The notes: generated from the sequence alone by a model not told the origin. A stretch of 64,000 bases of DNA from Rhodovastum atsumiense (GCF_937425535.1 NZ_OW485601.1:4633501-4697500), one strand, 5' to 3'. Counted from the stretch's first letter, positions 41,739 through 50,677 are shown. Numbers and translations are program-made.

Positions 41739-42770
41739 TCAGCCGAAGGTGAGCGGCGGGCGGCTGAGGGCCACGTAGACGCCCGCGTCACCGAAGCCGA
41801 CCAGGTCATCCCGGCCATTGCCGTTCACGTCGCCAACGGCGCGGGGGAAGGTGTTGAAGCTGGTCCAGCCGCCGGCGCCGTGGGCGAAATTCTGCAGCAC
41901 GAGGCGGGGCTGGGCGAAGGTCCCGTTGCGCTGGCCGAGGGCGACATAGGTGCCGGCTTCGCCGAAGCCGACGATGTCGGCGCGGCCGTCGTTGTTCACG
42001 TCGCCGACCGTGCGCGGGAACAGATCCTGGCTGGTCCAGCCGCCGGCGCCATGGGCAAAGTTCTGCAGCACGAGGTTGGGCTGGGCGAGGCTGCCGTCGC
42101 GCTGGCCGAGGGCGACATAGGTGCCGGCCTCGCCGAAGCCGACGACATCGGCACGGCCGTCGCCGTTCACGTCGCCGACCGCGCGGGGGAAGGTGTTGAA
42201 GCTGGTCCAGCCGCCGGCGTTGCGGCCGAAGTTCTGCAGCACAAGGTTGGGCTGGGCGAAGGTCCCGTTACGCTGGCCGAGAGAGACATAGGTGCCGGCG
42301 TCACCGAAGCCGACGATGTCGGCGCGGCCGTCGCCGTTCACGTCGCCAAGCACGCGGGGGAAGGTGTCGAAGCTGGTCCAGCCGCCGGCGTTGTGGCCGA
42401 AATTCTGCAGCACGAGATTAGGCTGGCCGAAGCTGCCGTTGCGCTGGCCGAGGGAGACATAGACGCCGGCGTCACCGAAGCCGACGATGTCGGCGCGGCC
42501 GTCGCCGTTCACGTCGCCGACCGCGCGCGGGAAGGTGTTGAAGCTGGTCCAGCCGCCGGCGCCATGGGCGAAATTCTGCAGCACGAGATTAGGCTGGCCA
42601 TAGGTGCCGTTGCGCTGGCCGAGGGAGACATAGACGCCGGCCTCGCCGAAGCCGACGATGTCGGCGCGACCGTCGCCGTTCACGTCGCCGAGCACGCGCG
42701 GAAACGTATCGAAGCTGGTCCAGCCGCCGGCGTTGCGGCCATAGTTTTGCAGTACCAGATTGACCGGCAT
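41739..42770 (-). CDS. FG-GAP/PVL-like beta-propeller lectin, six near-identical repeats
   Basis: 343 residues of six repeats of about 57 residues. Each has LVLQNF..AGGW, a Ca-binding-type loop DVNGDGRADIVGFG, then AGVYVSLGQRNGTF. From memory the pattern AGGW...ADIVGFGDAGVYVAL closely resembles the fungal Psathyrella velutina lectin and integrin-like FG-GAP propellers. No signal peptide is visible. ATG 42770 has AAGGGGGTGA upstream; ATG 42803 is in frame. It runs against the phage genes and starts 24 nt beyond the chaperone stop. A carbohydrate-binding cargo gene or virion adhesin is likely. Confidence 0.8.
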   Translation of the reverse strand: MPVNLVLQNYGRNAGGWTSFDTFPRVLGDVNGDGRADIVGFGEAGVYVSLGQRNGTYGQPNLVLQNFAHGAGGWTSFNTFPRAVGDVNGDGRADIVGFGDAGVYVSLGQRNGSFGQPNLVLQNFGHNAGGWTSFDTFPRVLGDVNGDGRADIVGFGDAGTYVSLGQRNGTFAQPNLVLQNFGRNAGGWTSFNTFPRAVGDVNGDGRADVVGFGEAGTYVALGQRDGSLAQPNLVLQNFAHGAGGWTSQDLFPRTVGDVNNDGRADIVGFGEAGTYVALGQRNGTFAQPRLVLQNFAHGAGGWTSFNTFPRAVGDVNGNGRDDLVGFGDAGVYVALSRPPLTFG

Positions 42771-42853
42771 GGCTTCACCCCCTTGGGTTTTGTTGGTTCC
42801 CATAACTGGGCAGATGCGACGCTGAGTTCGTGTGTCAGGAAAAAGCCTGGGTC

Positions 42854-42874
42854 GGTATTTGATCGATAAATACC
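42854..42874. promoter_or_regulatory. Inverted repeat upstream of the lectin gene
   Basis: GGTATTT-GATCGAT-AAATACC, perfect 7-bp arms around an ATCGAT core, 84 nt before the lectin ATG. A candidate operator. Confidence 0.4.
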
Positions 42875-42935
42875 AATAAAAGTAGTACTGATATTTTTCT
42901 TTAACCGGATAGATCAGACATAAATACCAAAGCGC

Positions 42936-42957
42936 ATTTGCATCGATTGATGCAAAT
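42936..42957. promoter_or_regulatory. Perfect 9-bp inverted repeat
   Basis: ATTTGCATC-GATT-GATGCAAAT. It lies between the divergent lectin and tail genes; operator or hairpin, direction unknown. Confidence 0.4.
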
Positions 42958-43109
42958 CAAGCTCTTGTGTGATTTTGCAGAAATCAGGGAGTTTCATTGT
43001 TATATATTTCGCATTTACGCCCTCGCGGTGTGCCGATCAAACCGGTGCGGCGGGATTTCGGTGTTGGCCATTAACGATGGCGTGTGGCGCAACCAGGGAT
43101 GACCGGGAC

Positions 43110-43553
43110 ATGTCCGAAGCCACCATTCCCGCCTTCGTGGACAGGCTCCATCACGGTCTGCGGGAGTTGGGGCCCGCCATCGAGACAGTCCTGCGCGAGG
43201 CCGCGCTGACGCTGCGGGAGCGGGCCGGCACGGCGCTCGGTTCCGCCCCGCCCGACCTGGAACCGGGCGGTCCGCCCGAACCGCCCGTCGATCTTGCCGA
43301 GGTCATCCGCATCCGGGTGCAGGGAGGTGCGGCCATTGTCGGTATCCCCGAGAGCGGGGGCCATGACGCGGGCAGGCCGCGACCTGCCCGGGATGCCGCC
43401 GAACTGGCGGTGGCGCGCGAATTCGGTTCCTTCGAAGCGGCCGGTGCCGTCCCGGCACGGCCCTTCCTCGGGCCGGCAGCGGCGGAGATGGCGCCGCGTC
43501 TTGCCGCCGACATCGCCCGACGCCTCGTCGCCGGGCTGCTGCCGCCACGCTGA
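43110..43553 (+). CDS. Phage gp10-like (HK97-type neck/tail completion) protein
   Basis: 147 residues. The N-terminal helix DRLHHGLRELGPAIETVLREAALTLRERAG, a central short strand pair, and the C-terminal pattern AREFGSFEAAGAVPARPFLGPAAAEMAPRLAADIARRL match the layout of HK97 gp10/tail-terminator-type proteins (E-x-G, then P-x-RPFL). ATG 43110 is chosen over an upstream in-frame start in AT-rich DNA. It lies after the lectin insertion and before the tape measure. Confidence 0.65.
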   Translation: MSEATIPAFVDRLHHGLRELGPAIETVLREAALTLRERAGTALGSAPPDLEPGGPPEPPVDLAEVIRIRVQGGAAIVGIPESGGHDAGRPRPARDAAELAVAREFGSFEAAGAVPARPFLGPAAAEMAPRLAADIARRLVAGLLPPR

Positions 43554-43616
43554 CACGACACCGTTGCTGTAATCAAACATTCGGCCGCCATGGCGGCGGC
43601 CTGGCAGGGGGCGCGC

Positions 43617-44954
43617 ATGCTGGAAGCCTTCCGCATCGGCGTGATGCTGAACCTGGAGAGCAACGCGCCGGACGTGTTGAGCGGCATCGGCCGCGACCTG
43701 CTCGGGGTTCAGCAGGGGGCGGGCGCAGCGACGGCGGCCCTGGGCCGGTTCCGCGCGGCCTGGGCCGGGGTGGCCGGGGTGACGCCCGGGCCGGCGGCGC
43801 TGGCGCTGCTGCGCAGCCTGGAGACGCAACGGGAGAGCCTGGCGCGACAGCAGGTGGCGTGGCGCGGCACCGCGGTGGCCGGCGGGGAGGTTCGCGTCGC
43901 GACCGATGCCATCGGCGGCGCGCTGCCGTTCGCGCCGGACCCGCAACGGACGGGTCGGAGCATCGCCGGTGCCGGCAGTGCCGCGCCCGTGGCTGGCGCC
44001 GCGATGCCGGATGCGCCGGCCTTGCTGGCGCGGATGCTGCGGGGGCTGCCCGACCGGGCCGAGCCGCCGCCACGGCCCGGCCTCTTCGATGACATGGGGC
44101 CAATGATGGCGGCGCCTCGCCCGTGGCGTGGCGCCGGCGAGGGAGGGGCGGCGGAGGCGAAGGCGGACAGCCCGGCTGGTGGCGGCATGGGCGACATGAT
44201 CACGGCGTTGCGCGAGGTGGTGCAGGCGACGCGGCTGGCGCAGGGGCGTGGGCAGCCGGAGACGGCGACCCCGGCCGGGAGCCTGGTCGATGGCATCGCC
44301 GGGAGCAGGGGCGACCTTCGTGACGGCGTGCGGCATGAGATGCCGGCATCGTGGCCGTTGCCGCGGCCGCTGCATGTCGGCGAAGAATTTGTCGCGCGGC
44401 GTCCGGAGCGGGGGGGGGCTTTGCCCCGCAGGGGCACCGGCCTGCCGCTGGTGCCGCCGCGACCGGCGATGATCGGGGATGGCCGCGTTTCCGCCGCTGC
44501 CGGAGTGCCGCGACACGAGGCATCGATCGGGACCGCGCTGGCCGGCATGGCATCGGCGCTGACCCGGTTCGGTCTGCGGCCCGGCATTGGGGGAGGGGCG
44601 GACGCAGTGCCGGTCGCCGGCGTCGCCGCAGCAGGGCATCCCGGTGGGATCGACCATCTCCTCCCGGGCGTGGTGGCACCCGCGGGGCTGCCTTTCGCCC
44701 GGCCCGATGCCGAGGCCCTGCGGTGGCGTGGCCTCGCGGAGCCGGATGGCGAGCGGGCACGGCCGCGCGAGGGCGAAGCCGGTGGCCGCGACCAGGCGGC
44801 GTCCGGTGCCGGCTCCGGCCGGGACCTGGTGCTGAACGTGACGCTGGCCGTGGACGGACACGAACTGGCCCGTACCCTGGCACGCCTCGGCGACGGGCCG
44901 CTTTCCGGCACCGGCAGCTTCGACGGACGGCGCAACATGCTGACGGCGGCCTGA
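43617..44954 (+). CDS. Short, atypical tape measure protein
   Basis: 446 residues from ATG 43617 (ATG 43590 possible). The N-terminus IGVMLNLESNAPDVLSGIGRDLLG resembles tape measure starts. The rest is Pro/Arg/Gly/Ala-rich with little coiled coil, and the usual hydrophobic segments are absent. The end (LVLNVTLAVDGHELARTLARL) is ordered again. Position after the frameshifted chaperone supports the role. If about 0.15 nm per residue applies, the tail would be short, near 65-70 nm. It may be a reduced or decaying version. Confidence 0.6.
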   Translation: MLEAFRIGVMLNLESNAPDVLSGIGRDLLGVQQGAGAATAALGRFRAAWAGVAGVTPGPAALALLRSLETQRESLARQQVAWRGTAVAGGEVRVATDAIGGALPFAPDPQRTGRSIAGAGSAAPVAGAAMPDAPALLARMLRGLPDRAEPPPRPGLFDDMGPMMAAPRPWRGAGEGGAAEAKADSPAGGGMGDMITALREVVQATRLAQGRGQPETATPAGSLVDGIAGSRGDLRDGVRHEMPASWPLPRPLHVGEEFVARRPERGGALPRRGTGLPLVPPRPAMIGDGRVSAAAGVPRHEASIGTALAGMASALTRFGLRPGIGGGADAVPVAGVAAAGHPGGIDHLLPGVVAPAGLPFARPDAEALRWRGLAEPDGERARPREGEAGGRDQAASGAGSGRDLVLNVTLAVDGHELARTLARLGDGPLSGTGSFDGRRNMLTAA

Positions 44955-45019
44955 GCGGGGGCGGCCGGTTCCCGCGGCAAGGCGTGGCGGCGCAACAAGG
45001 CGCGGAGGCAGCCGATCCC

Positions 45020-45778
45020 ATGGCGGACACTTATCTGACCCTCGGCGGGATGTCGTTCATCGACGACTTCACCGTGCCGGAGGCGATCAATGGCGGCGGC
45101 ACGCATCACGTCGTGCTGCACCGCTTCATCGGCGGCGCCCGCGTCATCGACGCACTGGGCCCCGATGACGACGCGATCCGCTGGCGAGGCCGCTTCCGCG
45201 GTGCCGATGCCAGTTTCCGCGTGGCCATGCTGGACGTGATGCGCCGGTCCGGCCGGCCGGTGATCCTGTCCTACTGGACCTTCCGCTACCGCGTGGTGGT
45301 GACGCGCTTCGTCTGGCGGTTCGAGCGGTTCTACGAGATCGCCTATGCCATCGAATGCACGGTGGTGCAGGACCTGAAGGCACGCGCCTGGACCGCGGTG
45401 GCGAGCGGGCTGGACAGCCTGTTCGGGGCCGACCTGTCGCTGGCCGAGATGCTCGGGGTCGGTGCCGCCGCGGTGAACGACGCCCTGGCGGCGGTCCTGA
45501 TGGCGCAGGCGGCGGCGGGGAGCCTGGGGACGGCGACCCGCTCCGGGCTTGGCGGCGTGCTGTCAGCCGTCACCATGGCGGTTTCGGTCGCGGCCACCGC
45601 CAGCATGGCGGCGGAGACGATGGCGGGGTCGGTGGGCGGCGTGGAGGCCGGTGGCGATCCGCAGGCGATGGGGGCGGGGCTGGTGGCCAGCGGCAACGCC
45701 TTCCAGGAGGCGGCTGCGGGGGTGCAGGCCGGCGGCGTGTTCAGCCGGATGCGGGCCAATCTGGAGGCGGGCGGATGA
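45020..45778 (+). CDS. Phage tail protein (P2 gpU-like N-terminus)
   Basis: 252 residues. The first 120 residues (DDAIRWRGRFRGADASFRVAMLDVMRRSGRPVILSYWTFRYRVVVTRF) have the order seen in P2 gpU tail-terminator proteins: a grid-like strand, helix, then strands. The C-terminal half is Ala/Gly-rich helix. ATG 45020 follows GGAGGCAGCCGATCCC. A 211-bp AT-rich gap and a chemoreceptor follow, interrupting the tail genes. Confidence 0.6.
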   Translation: MADTYLTLGGMSFIDDFTVPEAINGGGTHHVVLHRFIGGARVIDALGPDDDAIRWRGRFRGADASFRVAMLDVMRRSGRPVILSYWTFRYRVVVTRFVWRFERFYEIAYAIECTVVQDLKARAWTAVASGLDSLFGADLSLAEMLGVGAAAVNDALAAVLMAQAAAGSLGTATRSGLGGVLSAVTMAVSVAATASMAAETMAGSVGGVEAGGDPQAMGAGLVASGNAFQEAAAGVQAGGVFSRMRANLEAGG

Positions 45779-45989
45779 AGCCACGCCGCTCTCCGTCATG
45801 CCAGGGCCTGCTGGAAAATATGAAAACAGAAAATAAAATGGATTATAGATATTTATTTCCTGGCAATCATGTTTGGTAATGTTGGAATGTGGATTTGGTT
45901 TGTATTTGGTCTGCGGATTTAGCTAGGTACATCGCTTGTTGACTTTTGGTTGCAAGTGGCCTGGGACAGAGCGGGCTGGGAATGATGAC
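45779..45989. other. AT-rich gap before the chemoreceptor
   Basis: 211 bp, strikingly AT-rich between 45815 and 45925, between the gpU-like gene and the chemoreceptor. TTGACT at 45939 lacks a convincing -10. It probably came with the inserted gene. No other feature. Confidence 0.4.
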
Positions 45990-48179
45990 ATGCGTCTGAA
46001 CGAACCGGTCACGAATCGGGAAATCGAGGTTCCCGCGGATGCGCCGCTGGTTTCGAGCACGGACACGACGGGCCGCATTACGTTCGTGAACCGTGCCTTC
46101 CAGCAGGTGAGTGGCTTTTCCCGCGACGAACTGATCGGTCAGCCGCACAATCTGGTGCGCCATCCGCACATGCCCAAGGAGGCCTTCGCCAATCTGTGGG
46201 CCACCATCAAGGCCGGCCGTCCGTGGGAAGGGTTGGTCAAGAACCGCACCAAGAGCGGGGATTTCTACTGGGTACGAGCCAACGTCGCGCCGATCATCGA
46301 GGCAGGGCGTGTCGTCGGCTACATTTCGATCCGCAGCCGGCCGGCCCGCGAGGAAATTGCCGGCGCCGAGGCCGCCTATGCCGCCCTGCGCGGTGGCACC
46401 GGCCAGGGGATCGATCTGAACGACGGCCAGATCCTGCGCCGGGGTTTGATGGCGGCGTTGCGTACGGCCTTCTTAAGCCTCAGTGGTCGGATTGGCGGCA
46501 GCTTCGGGTTGCTGACCCTGGCGCTGGTCCTGGTGGGATGGCTCGGGTTGCACGGCATCACGCAGTCCAATCAGGCGTTGTCGGGCGTGTTCCATGAAGA
46601 AGTCGGCGGCATCGTCCAGGTCACCGCGATCGAGAAGAACATCCATGACACCATGCGCAACGCCATGGCGCTGGCCTATGACCGCGAGGGCCATGGCGGC
46701 CGGACGCCCTCGGAACGGATCCGGATTCTTCGCGAGCTGAATGAACGTGGCGAGGCCGCCTGGCGCAGCTTCGCCGCGCATGGCATGCACGCGGAGGAGC
46801 GCCGACTCGCCGATGAATTCGCCACCCGGCGTGAAGCCTTCAACCGCGACGGCGTGGCGCGGGTGATGGCGCTGGGCGAGGTGGGAGATTTCACCGCTGC
46901 CCAGGATCTGGTCGAGCGCCAGTTGCTGCCCCTGTTCCGCTCGACGGCGAAAGCGGCCGAAGCCCTGGAGGCGTTCCAGGTGCGTCAGGTCAAGGACGTG
47001 TACGATACCGCCGAAGCTGCCTTTAACGGCCAGTTCTGGAGCGTGATCGGCATCGTCCTGGCTTGCTGCGCCGCCGCGGTGGCGTTGGGCTGGATGCTGC
47101 TGAGGACGGTCGGGCGGCCGTTGCGCGAGCTCGAGAGCTATTTCACCCACATTGCCCAGGGCGATTTCACCCGGCCGATCACCATGCCGTCGGCGCGTGA
47201 ATTCTGGAGCATCATCCGCCTGCTGCGCACGATGCGCGCGCGCATGGGCTACGATGCTTCCGTCCGGAACGAACTGGAGCAGGAAGCGGTGCTGCAGCGT
47301 CGCGACGCGGTGCGGGAGATGGCACAGACCATCGAGCGCGACGCCAGCGCTGCCATGGAGCGGCTGGGCCAGCAGACCGACGCCATGGCCGGCGAAGCGG
47401 GGGTGATGGCACAGGCAGCCGAGCGCGTCAGCGGCAATGCCGCGCGCGTCGCCGAGGCGGCGCAGCGCGCGGAGAGCAACACCAATCGCGTTGACGCGGC
47501 CAGCCAGCAGCTCAGCGGCTCGGTGCGCGAAATTTCCACCCAGGTGCAACGCGCCTCTCAGCTCGCGCAGGAGGCGGTGCACAGCGCCGGGCAGGCGCAG
47601 GAGCGGATCCATTCGCTTTCAGAGATGGCCGGGCAGATCAGCGCGGTGGTCAACCTGATCGGCGACGTGGCCCGCCAGACCAACCTGCTGGCGCTGAACG
47701 CCACCATCGAGGCGGCGCGCGCTGGCGAGGCGGGGCGCGGCTTCGCGGTGGTGGCGGTCGAAGTGAAGAACCTCGCGGTGCAGACCAGCCGCTCCACCGA
47801 GGAAATCTCGCGACAGGTGACCGATATCCAGGGCGCCACCGGGGCAGCGGTGAGCGCCGTCGCCGAGATCACCAGGGCGATTGACCGCATGGCACAGGTC
47901 TCGGACACCATCGCCGCCGCGGTGGCCGAGCAGGCCACGGCCACGCAGGAAATCGCCCGCAACGTGGCGGAAAGCAGCGCCGCGGTGCTGGCGGTCAGCC
48001 GCAGCATCGCCGAGGTGGCGGAGGATGCCGTGGCGAGCGGCTCGGTGGCCGGGAAGGTCAAGGGCGGCACGACGTCGCTTGCGGGCGGCGTGGGCGAACT
48101 GCGTGGCATCATCCTCGACAGCGTGCGCAACGCCACCGACAACGCCGAACGCCGGGTGCGGGAAGGCCGCAATGGGTAA
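45990..48179 (+). CDS. PAS-domain methyl-accepting chemotaxis protein (Aer-like N-terminus) within the tail operon
   Basis: 729 residues. A cytoplasmic PAS domain (about 15-115: [20 protein letters not shown], then [14 protein letters not shown]) resembles Aer. TM1 follows at about 160-185, a four-helix-type periplasmic domain, TM2 ([20 protein letters not shown]), HAMP, and a signalling domain with tip [19 protein letters not shown]. Unlike the two receptors at 5-10 kb it has no PilZ domain. ATG 45990 is preferred over 45936. It separates gpU-like and LysM-like tail genes and is followed by repeats B and A. Confidence 0.9.
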   Translation: MRLNEPVTNREIEVPADAPLVSSTDTTGRITFVNRAFQQVSGFSRDELIGQPHNLVRHPHMPKEAFANLWATIKAGRPWEGLVKNRTKSGDFYWVRANVAPIIEAGRVVGYISIRSRPAREEIAGAEAAYAALRGGTGQGIDLNDGQILRRGLMAALRTAFLSLSGRIGGSFGLLTLALVLVGWLGLHGITQSNQALSGVFHEEVGGIVQVTAIEKNIHDTMRNAMALAYDREGHGGRTPSERIRILRELNERGEAAWRSFAAHGMHAEERRLADEFATRREAFNRDGVARVMALGEVGDFTAAQDLVERQLLPLFRSTAKAAEALEAFQVRQVKDVYDTAEAAFNGQFWSVIGIVLACCAAAVALGWMLLRTVGRPLRELESYFTHIAQGDFTRPITMPSAREFWSIIRLLRTMRARMGYDASVRNELEQEAVLQRRDAVREMAQTIERDASAAMERLGQQTDAMAGEAGVMAQAAERVSGNAARVAEAAQRAESNTNRVDAASQQLSGSVREISTQVQRASQLAQEAVHSAGQAQERIHSLSEMAGQISAVVNLIGDVARQTNLLALNATIEAARAGEAGRGFAVVAVEVKNLAVQTSRSTEEISRQVTDIQGATGAAVSAVAEITRAIDRMAQVSDTIAAAVAEQATATQEIARNVAESSAAVLAVSRSIAEVAEDAVASGSVAGKVKGGTTSLAGGVGELRGIILDSVRNATDNAERRVREGRNG

Positions 48180-48189
48180 GGCCCGGCAG

Positions 48190-48260
48190 CGGCGGGGCGT
48201 CGCCCCGCGCCCCACCAGGGCTTCGCCCTGGACCGACCAAGGGCTCCGCCCTTGGAACCC
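48190..48260 (+). repeat. Intergenic three-hairpin repeat, family B (copy 2)
   Basis: GGGGC-GTC-GCCCC, CCAGGGC-TTC-GCCCTGG and CCAAGGGC-TCC-GCCCTTGG, then AACCC. The middle stem differs from copy 1 on both arms while remaining paired. It is directly followed by family A copy 4. Confidence 0.7.
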
Positions 48261-48267
48261 ATTTTCT

Positions 48268-48338
48268 GCTGCGCAGCGCGATTGGGGTGCAGAGGCCTGC
48301 TGGCCCCTGCCGGGTCCAGGGCAGAGCCCTGGCCTTCT
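48268..48338 (+). repeat. Intergenic hairpin repeat, family A (copy 4)
   Basis: TGCGCAGCG, GCAGAGGCC-TGCT-GGCCCCTGC (one mismatch), CCAGGGC-AGA-GCCCTGG. It stands 7 bp after a family B copy and ends 12 bp before the LysM-like gene. Confidence 0.7.
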
Positions 48339-48350
48339 CGGAGCAAGCGG

Positions 48351-48551
48351 ATGAGCGCGAAAACGATCACTGTGGCCGGCGGCAACCTGTTCCGGATTGC
48401 CGCCGAGGAACTCGGCGATGCGACGCAATGGGATCGCATCGCCCGGCTGAACGGGCTGTGGGATCCGATGCTGACCGGCGTAGTGACGCTGCGCATCCCC
48501 GCCCCGGCCGGCGAAGGACAGACCACCGATGGCATCCTCGGCCTGCCATGA
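48351..48551 (+). CDS. Phage tail protein X-like (LysM-type)
   Basis: 66 residues: NLFRIAAEELGDATQWDRIARLNGL is the classic LysM-like helix-turn-helix of P2 gpX and related baseplate-linked proteins. ATG 48351 follows the family A repeat with GGAGCAAGCGG upstream. The stop overlaps the gpD-like start (ATGA). It probably acts at the tail/baseplate hub. Confidence 0.78.
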   Translation: MSAKTITVAGGNLFRIAAEELGDATQWDRIARLNGLWDPMLTGVVTLRIPAPAGEGQTTDGILGLP

Positions 48552-49660
48552 GCGGCATCCTGGTGATCCCCGCACCGGATGTGCGGGCGCCGCGCATCGC
48601 CATGCGGGTCAACGGCCAGTTCGTGCCGGGGTTGCTGCGCTTCTCCGTTGCCAGCAACAACTACTGGTCGGCGGATCTGTTCAGCGCTCACCTGGCGAGT
48701 TCGGCGCTGCCGCGCGGCCACGGCCCGGCGTACTGGGCCGATACCGACGCGATCGACCTGGAATTGCTGGCCTGGCTGGAGGGCCGGACGCAGCCGGCGA
48801 CGATCATCCGCGGCCTGGTCGACCAGGTGGCGGTCGGGCTGGAGCAGGGCACCATCGTGCTGCGCGGACGCGACTACGCCAGCCTGCTGATCGACACCCG
48901 CACCAGCGAGAAATTTCCCAACCAGACGCTGTCGCAGATCGCGCACATGCTCGCCGAACGGCGCGGCCTGGAAGCGGACGTGACCGAGACCACCGTCAAG
49001 GCCGGCGACTACTACAAGGGCGAGCACGTGCAGATGAGCGATGCAGTGTCGGAATGGACGCTGCTGACCTGGCTCGTCGAGCGCGAGGGGCTGGATGTGT
49101 GGGTGAGCGACCGCACGCTGCATGTGCGCGAGCCGCCGGCGGTGGAGTTGCCGCCGCTGGGCATCCTGTACAACCCGGCCGATGCGGTCGAGGGCACGAT
49201 GCGCGCGAACGCGCCGGTGATCGCGCTGGAGCGCAACCTGACGCTCGCGCGCGACATCCAGGTCACGGTGCGGTCCTGGAACCACGAGCAGAAGGCGGCG
49301 ATCACGGTGACGCGGCGCGGCACCCGCATCCGCCGGCCGGTGGAGCGCATGCGCTCGCAGAACCTGCCACCGCACAGCTACGTCTTTACCGTGCCAGGAC
49401 TGACGCGCGTGCAGGCCGAGCAGCTTGCCGAGAAGAAGCTCGCGGAGCTGAGCCGGCACGAGCGCACGTTGCTGCTGCAGGGGCTGCCGGCGGTGCCGGG
49501 GCTGACGGTGCGGCGCAGGCTGCGCCTGTCCGGCACCGGCACCGCCTTCGACCAGGATTACTTCATCGTCGAGATGGATCGCGAGTTCAGCTTCGACTGC
49601 GGCTCGCGCATGAGCCTGCGCTGCAAGAACAGCAGCCCGCGCAACCAGGTCACGCTGTAG
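48548..49660 (+). CDS. P2 gpD-like baseplate hub protein
   Basis: 370 residues. The N-terminal barrel (RIAMRVNGQFVPGLLRFSVAS) and GRDYASLLIDTRTSEKFPNQTLSQI, then the C-terminal barrel (RAQAEQLAEKKLAEL-type helix and LRLSGTGTAFDQDYFIVEMD) match the phage late control D/VgrG-gp27 fold. It forms the trimeric hub under the spike. It follows the X-like gene by overlap and precedes the spike gene by 7 nt. Confidence 0.85.
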   Translation: MSGILVIPAPDVRAPRIAMRVNGQFVPGLLRFSVASNNYWSADLFSAHLASSALPRGHGPAYWADTDAIDLELLAWLEGRTQPATIIRGLVDQVAVGLEQGTIVLRGRDYASLLIDTRTSEKFPNQTLSQIAHMLAERRGLEADVTETTVKAGDYYKGEHVQMSDAVSEWTLLTWLVEREGLDVWVSDRTLHVREPPAVELPPLGILYNPADAVEGTMRANAPVIALERNLTLARDIQVTVRSWNHEQKAAITVTRRGTRIRRPVERMRSQNLPPHSYVFTVPGLTRVQAEQLAEKKLAELSRHERTLLLQGLPAVPGLTVRRRLRLSGTGTAFDQDYFIVEMDREFSFDCGSRMSLRCKNSSPRNQVTL

Positions 49661-49667
49661 GGGCACC

Positions 49668-50303
49668 ATGGACGATCTGCTGAACCTGATCCGGCGCGAG
49701 GCGGAGCGGGCGGTGCGCGGGCTGGCGCAGCCGCGCGCCGCCGTGGTCACCAGCTACGACCCCGACCGCCACGCGGTGAAGGTGCTGTTCGGCGAGGACG
49801 GCACCGAAAGCCAGTGGCTGGCGCTGTCGCCGGCCTGGGCCGGCAATGGCTGGGGGCTGTATTGCGGCCCGGTGCCGGGGACGCAGGTGGCGGTGTCCTT
49901 CCTGGGCGGCGCGGTCGGCACCGGCATGGTAACCGGGCATTTGCCGAATTTGCAGGACCGGCCGCCGGCGGTGCCGGCCGGGGAGGCGTGGCTGGTGCAC
50001 CAGTCGGGTGCGCGCATCCGGCTGCTGAACGGCGGCACCGCGGAGATCAACGCGCGGGTGGTGCAGGTGACCGGCGCCGAGGCGGTGCGCGTGGACGGGC
50101 CGGCGGGGGTGACCATCACCGCGCCGACCACGCATGTCATCGGCGACCTGCTGGTTTCCGGCGAGATCGCCGACCATGACGGGGCGCATCACACCTTTGG
50201 CTACCTGCGTGACGCCTACAACGCGCATGGCCATCCGGTGCCCTGGGTGGAGCCCGGCCCCGCCACGGTGACCAGCGACATCACCAACCGCACGGTGCCC
50301 TGA
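49668..50303 (+). CDS. Baseplate spike protein (P2 gpV-like)
   Basis: 211 residues. An N-terminal OB-fold region (AVVTSYDPDRHAVKVLFGEDGTESQWL...GPVPGTQVAVSFLGG) is followed by strands rich in V/T/G (NGGTAEINARVVQVTG, GVTITAPTTHVIGDLLVSG) that form the spike beta-helix. A His-rich tip (HDGAHHTF, NAHGHPVP) suggests the metal-bound apex known for gpV. It overlaps the gpW gene by one base. Confidence 0.87.
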   Translation: MDDLLNLIRREAERAVRGLAQPRAAVVTSYDPDRHAVKVLFGEDGTESQWLALSPAWAGNGWGLYCGPVPGTQVAVSFLGGAVGTGMVTGHLPNLQDRPPAVPAGEAWLVHQSGARIRLLNGGTAEINARVVQVTGAEAVRVDGPAGVTITAPTTHVIGDLLVSGEIADHDGAHHTFGYLRDAYNAHGHPVPWVEPGPATVTSDITNRTVP

Positions 50304-50677
50304 TGGCGGATCTGTCCCATGTCTGGTCCGGCGATTTCGCCATGGCCCCCGGCGGCGACCTGCTGCTGGCGAGCGGGTCGGAAGCGGGGCGGCAACGCGT
50401 GCTGCGCCGCCTGCTGACCACGCCCGGGGAGTATATCTGGCAGCCCGAGTACGGCGCCGGGCTGCCGGGCCAGATCGGCGCGCTGACCGGCGATGCGGCG
50501 CTGCAGGCGATCGTGCTGACGCAGATGCTGCAGGAGGACGCGGTAGCACAGGATCCGCCGCCGGTGGTGACGGTGACGCGGCCGAGCCCGGGCATCGTGG
50601 CGATCGGCATCCAGTACCAGGACGCGCAGACCGGGGAGGCGGTGCTGCTGGGCTTTTCCGTCGCCGCGGAGGCGTAG
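50303..50677 (+). CDS. Baseplate wedge protein (P2 gpW/T4 gp25-like)
   Basis: 124 residues. The motif GSEAGRQRVLRRLLTTPGEYIWQPEYGAGLPGQIG is diagnostic for gpW/gp25: the RRLLT helix and the E-Y-G-x-G loop. The start overlaps the spike stop. In P2-like order gpJ should follow directly, but four minus-strand curli-type genes come first. Confidence 0.9.
   Translation: MADLSHVWSGDFAMAPGGDLLLASGSEAGRQRVLRRLLTTPGEYIWQPEYGAGLPGQIGALTGDAALQAIVLTQMLQEDAVAQDPPPVVTVTRPSPGIVAIGIQYQDAQTGEAVLLGFSVAAEA

Larger units (their letters stand above)
42771..43109. other. AT-rich region upstream of the lectin and the next tail gene
   Basis: 339 bp whose central part (42830-43010) has much lower GC than its surroundings. 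It holds two inverted repeats, at 42854-42874 and 42936-42957, and probably the lectin promoter. The nonamer AAATACCAA occurs twice (42868, 42922). No gene found. Confidence 0.45.

Noticed and set aside
41739-42770. Tandem repeats that could suggest a CRISPR array or satellite
   Set aside because: The repeats are about 171 bp, in frame and encode the six propeller repeats; there are no short direct repeats with unique spacers.
44405-44430. GGGGGGCTTTGCCCC hairpin resembling part of a family B repeat inside the tape measure gene
   Set aside because: Only one hairpin of three is present and it is in frame; too short to call a repeat copy.
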